Assembly (NCBI GenBank): GCA_049300095.1
Contig: JBAQYM010000205.1
Coordinates: 1 to 64,000, forward strand
DNA length: 64,000 nt
Source of the DNA: SbD1 sp049300095
Lineage (GTDB): Bacteria; Desulfobacterota; Syntrophobacteria; Syntrophobacterales; Syntrophobacteraceae
Reading direction: 5' to 3'
The first letter of the stretch is position 1, and every line of letters starts with the position of its first letter. The notes under the pieces are model-generated. The model was not told where the DNA came from, did no database searches, and saw only the letters and a list, made by a program, of their open reading frames with translations. Below, in pieces: positions 59,392 through 64,000 of this stretch. The translations under genes and the position numbers were made by a program.

Positions 59392-62300
59392 ATGAACAGA
59401 TTAATCCGGTTCGTCCTCGTCAACCGATTGCTCATGGTTGTCTTTGGCATAATTATACTTGCCGCCGGGTATGCGAGTTACCGCCGCCTGCCGGTGGATG
59501 CGTTTCCCGATGTCACCCCGGTTCTCGTCCAGGTTTTTTCCGAAACCGTCGGGCTTGCCCCCGAGGAAGTTGAAAAATACGTGACCTACCCCGTCGAGGT
59601 TGCCATGAACGGCATGCCGAACCTCAAGGAAATCCGCTCCATCTCCAACTTCGGTCTTTCCGTGGTAAACATTTACTTCGAGGATGGCACGGATATCTAC
59701 TTTGCAAGGCAACTGGTGGGCGAGAGGCTGCAGCACGCCAGGGAAGAGATACCCGAAGGATTTGGTCAACCCGAGATGGGGCCGATTTCCACCGGCCTCG
59801 GCCAGATACTCTTCTATTTTGTCGAGGATGAAACCGGAAAGCGAAACCCGGAAGAGATGCGGGAAATCCAGGACTGGCTCATCAGGTTCAATCTTCAAAC
59901 CGTCCCCGGAGTCACGGAAGTCCTGTCGCTGGGCGGCGAAGTCAAACAGTACCAGATTCAGATTCGCCCCTCCGAGCTTCTCCGCTTCGACGTTTCCATC
60001 GAGGATATCGTAAAAGCGGTGAAAGCCAACAACTCCAACGTGGGGGCGCAATACATCGTAAAAAACGCCGAGCAGTATCTCGTGCGCTCCGTTGGACTCG
60101 CCAAGGACATTTCCGACCTCAAAGACATAGTGATCAAGACGGTCGGCGGCGCCTCCATCCATCTCCACGATATCGCGGATGTTGCGCTGGGAGGCGAACT
60201 TCGCCAGGGGCTCGCAACAATGGACGGGAAAGGCGAGGCGGTTGTCGGGATGGTCCTGAAGCTGATCGGAACGAACACATCCGAGGTCATCCGCGCAACC
60301 AAGGCCCGCATGGAGGAAATCAATAAGGTCCTGCCACCCGGCATAAAAGTCGTCCCATATTACGACCAGGCAACGCTTGTCGCCAAATGTATCAAGACCG
60401 TAACGGACGCTCTTCTGGAAGGCGTGGTGCTGGTCACAATAGTGATCCTGGCATTCCTTGGAGGAGTTCGCCCCAGCCTGGTTGTGGCAATATCCATTCC
60501 CTTTTCCATCTTCTTTACTTTTATCCTGATGAAGGCGTTCGGCATTTCGGCAAATCTCATGTCCATGGGCGGACTTGCCATTGCAATCGGCATAATGGTG
60601 GACGGGACCATTGTGATGGTGGAAAACGTTGACCGGATGCTTCATGGGGCGGACAGGACCGAATCGCGCCTGCAAACAGTAATTCGCGCATGCGCCGAAG
60701 TGGGGCGTCCCATCTTCTTCTCGATACTCATAATCATCGTTGTGTTTTTGCCGCTGTTTACGCTTCAGGGCGTCGAAGGAAAAACATTCAGACCCCTGGC
60801 TTATACCCTTTCAATCGCAATGCTTGGGTCCCTTATTTTTGCCGTATTCCTGGCGCCGGTTCTGTCCTTTCTTGTGATGCGCCGACCCAAGCCAACGCGT
60901 GAGGGCAAGCCTCACAGGGAGCCAATCCTCATCCGGGCGATTTTGAGGCTCTACGAGCCTTCGGTGAGATTCTTCGTGAAGCGTCGTGTCGCCGCCATCC
61001 TGCTGGCGCTTTTCATCCTCGTGATTGGGGCCGTTATTTTTCCGCTGCTGGGGTCTGAGTTTGTCCCGCGTCTCAATGAGGGAGACCTGCTGGTCAGGGC
61101 TACCATGGCGCCTTCCATCGCCCTCGAAGAGGCCAGGGACACCATGTCCAGATTTGAGCGGCAGCTCATGGAAGAATTTCCCGAAGTCACTCGGGTGGTG
61201 ACGCGGGTCGGACGCGGCGAAGTCGGGGCGCATGCCGATCCGGTAAATAGTGCCGAGGCATTTGTCGCATTGAAGCCGGTTGATGAGTGGAGGAATACAA
61301 GAAATCCAGAAGAGCTTTATGCCCAAATGAGCGAGGCTTTCGAGGCTTTCCCCGGCGTTCGGTTTAATTTCACCCAGCCCATCGCCGCCGCCGTCGATGA
61401 ACTCCTAACCGGGACCAAGGCGGAACTTGCCGTAAAAATCATCGGCCCCGATATGGAGGTCCTGAAACAAAAAGCCGATGAAGTGGAAGAGGTGATCAAA
61501 AGGGTTCGCGGGGCGGCCGACGTTCAAAAAGACCAGACAACCGGGACGCCCCAGGTGCGTATATCCATGAATTATCCCGCCCTTGCCCGCTACGGGATTA
61601 ATGTCGAGAATGTTCAGCAAATCATCAAGACCGCTGTGGGCGGCGAGAAAGCCGGCCAGATTTTCGAGGATGTCCGCCGCTTCGACATAGTCGTCAGGTA
61701 CGAGCCGAAAAGCCGTGAAACCGTCGATGCCATACGCCGCATCGACCTCAAGTCGCCTTCGGGAGCAAGGGTCCCCTTGGACGCGGTGACATTCATCGAA
61801 GAGATCGAAGGGCCGAGGCAGGTCACAAGGGAGAACAACCAGCGCTTCATCACCGTCCAGTGTAACGTCCGGGGCAGGGACATCGGGTCGTTTGTGGAAG
61901 AGGCGCAAAAGGAAATAAACAACCGGGTGCAGCTTCCTCCCGGATATCTGGTGAAATGGGGCGGGCAGTTCGAACTCCAGCAGGAGGCCAACAAGCGCCT
62001 CGCCCTCGTTATTCCCGTGACGCTTCTGATTATATTTCTGCTTCTTTTCAGCAGCTTCAACTCCATTAAAAACACACTCCTCATCCTGTTAAACATTCCG
62101 CTGGGGATGGTCGGGGGAATTGCGGCCCTCTGGCTGGCCGGGCTTCATCTCTCCGTACCCTCATCTGTCGGCTTCATCGCCTTATTCGGCATCGTGCTTG
62201 CCAACGGCATGGTGCTCGTCACCTATATCAACCAGCTCATGCGGGATGGCGTTCCCGTTGACGAGGCCTCGATTCGCGGGGCATGCCTCAGGCTGCGTCC

Positions 62301-62508
62301 CGTTTTGATGACGGCTTTGTGCGCCATGCTCGGGCTTATTCCACTGCTTTTCTCCTCGGGAACGGGAAGCGAGGTTCAGCGGCCTCTTGCAACGGTTGTC
62401 ATAGGAGGCCTCGTCACGTCAACGACGCTCACGTTGCTCGTCATTCCGGCAATCTATAAGTGGTTCTCCATAAAGGTGGAACCCGAAGTCGCCAACCCCA
62501 GGGATTAA
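59392..62508 (+). CDS. CzcA/CusA-family heavy-metal RND transporter
   Basis: A 1038-residue HME-RND pump: LVNRLLMVVFGIIILAAG, PVDAFPDVTPVLVQV near the start, GIMVDGTIVMVENVDRML in the fourth membrane helix (Asp and Glu for proton transfer), and the second half with LNIPLGMVGGIAALWLAG. PDVTP is the HME hallmark. It exports metal cations; whether divalent (Zn, Co, Cd) or monovalent (Cu, Ag) is not decided by inspection. 15 bases after czcB. Confidence 0.94.
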   Translation: MNRLIRFVLVNRLLMVVFGIIILAAGYASYRRLPVDAFPDVTPVLVQVFSETVGLAPEEVEKYVTYPVEVAMNGMPNLKEIRSISNFGLSVVNIYFEDGTDIYFARQLVGERLQHAREEIPEGFGQPEMGPISTGLGQILFYFVEDETGKRNPEEMREIQDWLIRFNLQTVPGVTEVLSLGGEVKQYQIQIRPSELLRFDVSIEDIVKAVKANNSNVGAQYIVKNAEQYLVRSVGLAKDISDLKDIVIKTVGGASIHLHDIADVALGGELRQGLATMDGKGEAVVGMVLKLIGTNTSEVIRATKARMEEINKVLPPGIKVVPYYDQATLVAKCIKTVTDALLEGVVLVTIVILAFLGGVRPSLVVAISIPFSIFFTFILMKAFGISANLMSMGGLAIAIGIMVDGTIVMVENVDRMLHGADRTESRLQTVIRACAEVGRPIFFSILIIIVVFLPLFTLQGVEGKTFRPLAYTLSIAMLGSLIFAVFLAPVLSFLVMRRPKPTREGKPHREPILIRAILRLYEPSVRFFVKRRVAAILLALFILVIGAVIFPLLGSEFVPRLNEGDLLVRATMAPSIALEEARDTMSRFERQLMEEFPEVTRVVTRVGRGEVGAHADPVNSAEAFVALKPVDEWRNTRNPEELYAQMSEAFEAFPGVRFNFTQPIAAAVDELLTGTKAELAVKIIGPDMEVLKQKADEVEEVIKRVRGAADVQKDQTTGTPQVRISMNYPALARYGINVENVQQIIKTAVGGEKAGQIFEDVRRFDIVVRYEPKSRETVDAIRRIDLKSPSGARVPLDAVTFIEEIEGPRQVTRENNQRFITVQCNVRGRDIGSFVEEAQKEINNRVQLPPGYLVKWGGQFELQQEANKRLALVIPVTLLIIFLLLFSSFNSIKNTLLILLNIPLGMVGGIAALWLAGLHLSVPSSVGFIALFGIVLANGMVLVTYINQLMRDGVPVDEASIRGACLRLRPVLMTALCAMLGLIPLLFSSGTGSEVQRPLATVVIGGLVTSTTLTLLVIPAIYKWFSIKVEPEVANPRD

Positions 62509-62519
62509 GGGATGAGCTC

Positions 62520-62861
62520 ATGAAAGAAGTAAAAGCATACATCAAGCCTCACAAACTGTCTGACGTCATTCTCGCGCTTAATAAAATCGAGGGGCTTACG
62601 GGTGTAAGTGTTTCGAACACCAGGGGATTTGGGCGGGGGAAAGCAAAAACCTCCAGGGCGAAGGTCACGGAAGGCCTTGTTGACTTCCTGCAAAGCATTA
62701 AAATTGAAATAGTATGCAGGGACGATTTGGTCGAACAGATCGTCTCCACTATCGAGAAGGCGGCTCGAACCGGCCTTCGGGGCGACGGTAAAATCTACGT
62801 ATCGGGGGTGGAAACAGCCGTCAGGATCAGCACGGGGGAGCGGGGCGAGAGCGCCATCTAA
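62520..62861 (+). CDS. PII-family regulator associated with heavy-metal efflux (PII-NG type)
   Basis: A 113-residue PII/GlnB-fold protein: MKEVKAYIKPHKLSDVILAL, then GVSVSNTRGFGRGK, VEQIVSTIEKAARTGLRGDGKIYV. The T-loop is short and lacks the uridylylation Tyr of GlnB, so control is probably by direct ligand binding. PII-like proteins linked to metal-efflux operons have been described as PII-NG. ATG 62520 is preceded by AAGGGATGAG, 11 bases after the czcA stop; the longer open frame from 62460 is not used. Confidence 0.87.
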   Translation: MKEVKAYIKPHKLSDVILALNKIEGLTGVSVSNTRGFGRGKAKTSRAKVTEGLVDFLQSIKIEIVCRDDLVEQIVSTIEKAARTGLRGDGKIYVSGVETAVRISTGERGESAI

Positions 62862-62877
62862 CAAAGGGGGATGTCAC

Positions 62878-63342
62878 ATGCAGGTTCAAGGAAAGTGGGC
62901 GTGGACGGGGATTTGCGTGTTCACCTTGGCGATTCTGCTTGGCTGTACGGCAAAATACGCAAATCTCGCCACGGCGAACAATGTCAGTATTGAAATCTTA
63001 CCCTCTCTGGATGAATGCGTGGAAATCGAGGGCGTAAGAGCATTTCAGGACGGCGACAAGCTCCTGGTGACGGGCAAAGCCAAGAAGCACGGGCCGATCT
63101 TCACCACGTATAAGGGACATATCGATGTGGCGGTCATGTCGCCGGATGGCGAGCCTGTAAGTCTGGGTGGGGCTGAATACGAACACCATCCTTCAAGAAA
63201 TGTCATCAGCTCTTTCGAGGTGCCTATCCCTGTTTCAGCCAGGCAGGGGACCAGGGTGTACCTGCTCTCTCATCCGGTAAACGGCGCCGATTCGGAGCAT
63301 TCGGCCGCGGTCGGGAGGCTGCTCGCCCAGGCGGCGAGCTGA
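62878..63342 (+). CDS. Lipoprotein of the heavy-metal efflux operon
   Basis: A 154-residue protein with a lipoprotein signal peptide (VFTLAILLGC; Cys about residue 23) and a beta-rich domain of about 120 residues with GHIDVAVMSPDGEPVSLGG and SSFEVPIPVSARQGTRVYLL. It looks like a small periplasmic beta-sandwich; no family recognised. 16 bases after the PII gene and last in the cassette. Some efflux operons carry such lipoproteins of unknown role. Confidence 0.7.
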   Translation: MQVQGKWAWTGICVFTLAILLGCTAKYANLATANNVSIEILPSLDECVEIEGVRAFQDGDKLLVTGKAKKHGPIFTTYKGHIDVAVMSPDGEPVSLGGAEYEHHPSRNVISSFEVPIPVSARQGTRVYLLSHPVNGADSEHSAAVGRLLAQAAS

Positions 63343-63481
63343 AGGTTTTTGCCGCCTTTCGGGGAAATCGCTTGTCGGCGCACAGAACAAGGATGTTCGC
63401 CAGTAATACCAGGTTATGTGGCCACGTGTATCGTACACGGGTTTGAACCTCGTATCGCACCATGGACACAACCCGGCAAGT

Positions 63482-63785
63482 CTAATCAGTGCGGCCTGGA
63501 GCGACTTCCTCGCCTGAGGCAAGGTCACACCGGAAGTTCTTTTTAATGCGAGCTTGTTCGGCTCTGAGAAAGGCATGGGCGATGGTTGCCAGGGTCACGT
63601 GACGATGCCGACCCAGCCATTGACGTTCTTCAACATGATCGAGCCCAAGCTCCTCCTTCATTTCTCGATAATCGAGTTCAATTCGCCGGCGCGCCTTTGC
63701 AACAGCAACCACCCGGCAGATTTCAACAGGCTTGGAGCCAAACCAGGCAAACCAATACTTCGTAGGTTGTTGACAAAAAAATCCC
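63482..63785 (-). pseudogene. IS701-family transposase C-terminal remnant
   Basis: On the minus strand the frame reads QQPTKYWFAWFGSKPVEICR, then ARRRIELDYREMKEELGLDH and ATIAHAFLRAEQARIK, as in the last part of IS701 transposases (DDE catalytic Glu in the RIELDYREMK region). The frame ends at 63482, while a second frame (TLPQARKSLQAALIRLAG) continues from about 63530, so the end is frameshifted. The N-terminal two thirds are missing. Confidence 0.75.
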
Positions 63786-63805
63786 GCCTATTGCAGCAAG
63801 CGGGA
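63775..63805 (-). terminator. Rho-independent terminator on the minus strand
   Basis: On the minus strand TCCCGCTTGCTGCAATAGGC then GGGA and seven T (63781-63775): a 6-bp GC stem with T-run. It follows the tRNA-like sequence at 63852-63876 and could end its transcript or that of an element to the right. Between 63343 and 63480 nothing else coding is seen. Confidence 0.7.
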
Positions 63806-63851
63806 CAATCAAGTGATCTTGTCGTGATCTTTTAGTAAAATCAAACACATA

Positions 63852-63876
63852 TGCCGAAGGCCGGACTCGAACCGGC
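63852..63876 (-). other. tRNA-Leu-like 3' end (T-arm and acceptor strand), probable attachment-site remnant
   Basis: On the minus strand GCCGGTTCGAGTCCGGC is a complete T-arm (5-bp stem, TTCGAGT loop) followed by CTTCGGCA, the 3' acceptor strand and discriminator base of tRNA-Leu types starting GCCGAAG. The D-arm, anticodon arm and 5' acceptor strand are absent upstream; instead comes ATAAGCGCTTAGAGG and TGGTCCGC repeats (63912, 63921). No CCA follows. This is typical of the att site left by an integrase. Confidence 0.6.
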
Positions 63877-64000
63877 AGGCATTGCACCGGATAAGCGCTT
63901 AGAGGTATTGCGGACCAAAAGCGGACCATTTTTCTGATGCGGGGGCTGAACCCGTGATTGCATCGGTATTCTGCCACAAGTACTTGCACAAACCAGATCG

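Noticed and set aside
59401..60675. Minus-strand frame of 424 codons opposite czcA
   Set aside because: Shadow of the RND gene; rich in His/Asp from antisense of hydrophobic codons, no start signal.

Overview
The window looks like chromosomal DNA of an anaerobic or microaerophilic Desulfobacterota-type (deltaproteobacterial) organism. This is an inference from gene content: corrinoid methyl transfer to tetrahydrofolate, a selenocysteine-containing SelD, type I glutamine synthetase, cytochrome bd, RND pumps, a sigma-54 activator and abundant palindromic intergenic repeats. Most genes are GC-rich; the block at about 48.1-53.1 kb is visibly AT-richer and looks acquired.

Layout. 0-5 kb: a HepT/MntA-type HEPN-nucleotidyltransferase pair, a secreted TPR-CHAT protein and a small secreted protein, with nested palindromic elements. 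5.5-9.6 kb: a compact RiPP-like cluster (42-residue precursor missed by ordinary ORF calling, PqqD-like carrier, radical SAM/SPASM enzyme, S26-type peptidase, ABC exporter). 10-22.6 kb: one long minus-strand operon with a Liv-type importer (livKHMGF), a GntR/FCD regulator and a four-component corrinoid methyltransferase system (URO-D-type methyltransferase, corrinoid protein, methyl-THF methyltransferase, RACo-like activator) plus DUF1638 and lactate-racemase-like proteins. A promoter overlapped by palindromes lies about 430 bases upstream of livK. 22.8-24.2 kb: glycerate 2-kinase. 24.7-31.3 kb: a TetR-controlled HAE1 RND tripartite pump. 31.3-35.5 kb: a signalling locus with two paralogous small proteins, a PAS histidine kinase with a receiver-domain remnant, and a divergent GAF sigma-54 activator. 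35.6-37.1 kb: selD read through an in-frame UGA, diverging from a 45-residue peptide with five C-H-A-P repeats. 37.4-40.3 kb: secreted proteins, including a VanX-type dipeptidase and a 2H-phosphoesterase-like protein.

40.3-42.9 kb: a restriction-modification set (Vsr, DUF4928-like nuclease, C5 methyltransferase). 43.2-47.3 kb: cydAB and glnA. 48.1-53.1 kb: a four-gene putative defence operon (SMC/Rad50-like ATPase, small middle protein, PD-(D/E)XK nuclease, amino-methyltransferase). 53.5-55.8 kb: MarC and a coiled-coil protein. 56-63.3 kb: a CzcCBA heavy-metal efflux cassette with a PII-like protein and a lipoprotein. The right edge carries an IS701-type transposase remnant and a tRNA-Leu-like 3' end, suggesting an integration boundary.

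The strongest candidates for undescribed systems are the RiPP-like cluster, the CHAP-repeat peptide, the four-gene SMC/nuclease/methyltransferase operon and the paralogue/kinase/sigma-54 locus. All functional statements rest on motif recognition by eye; no database search was run.
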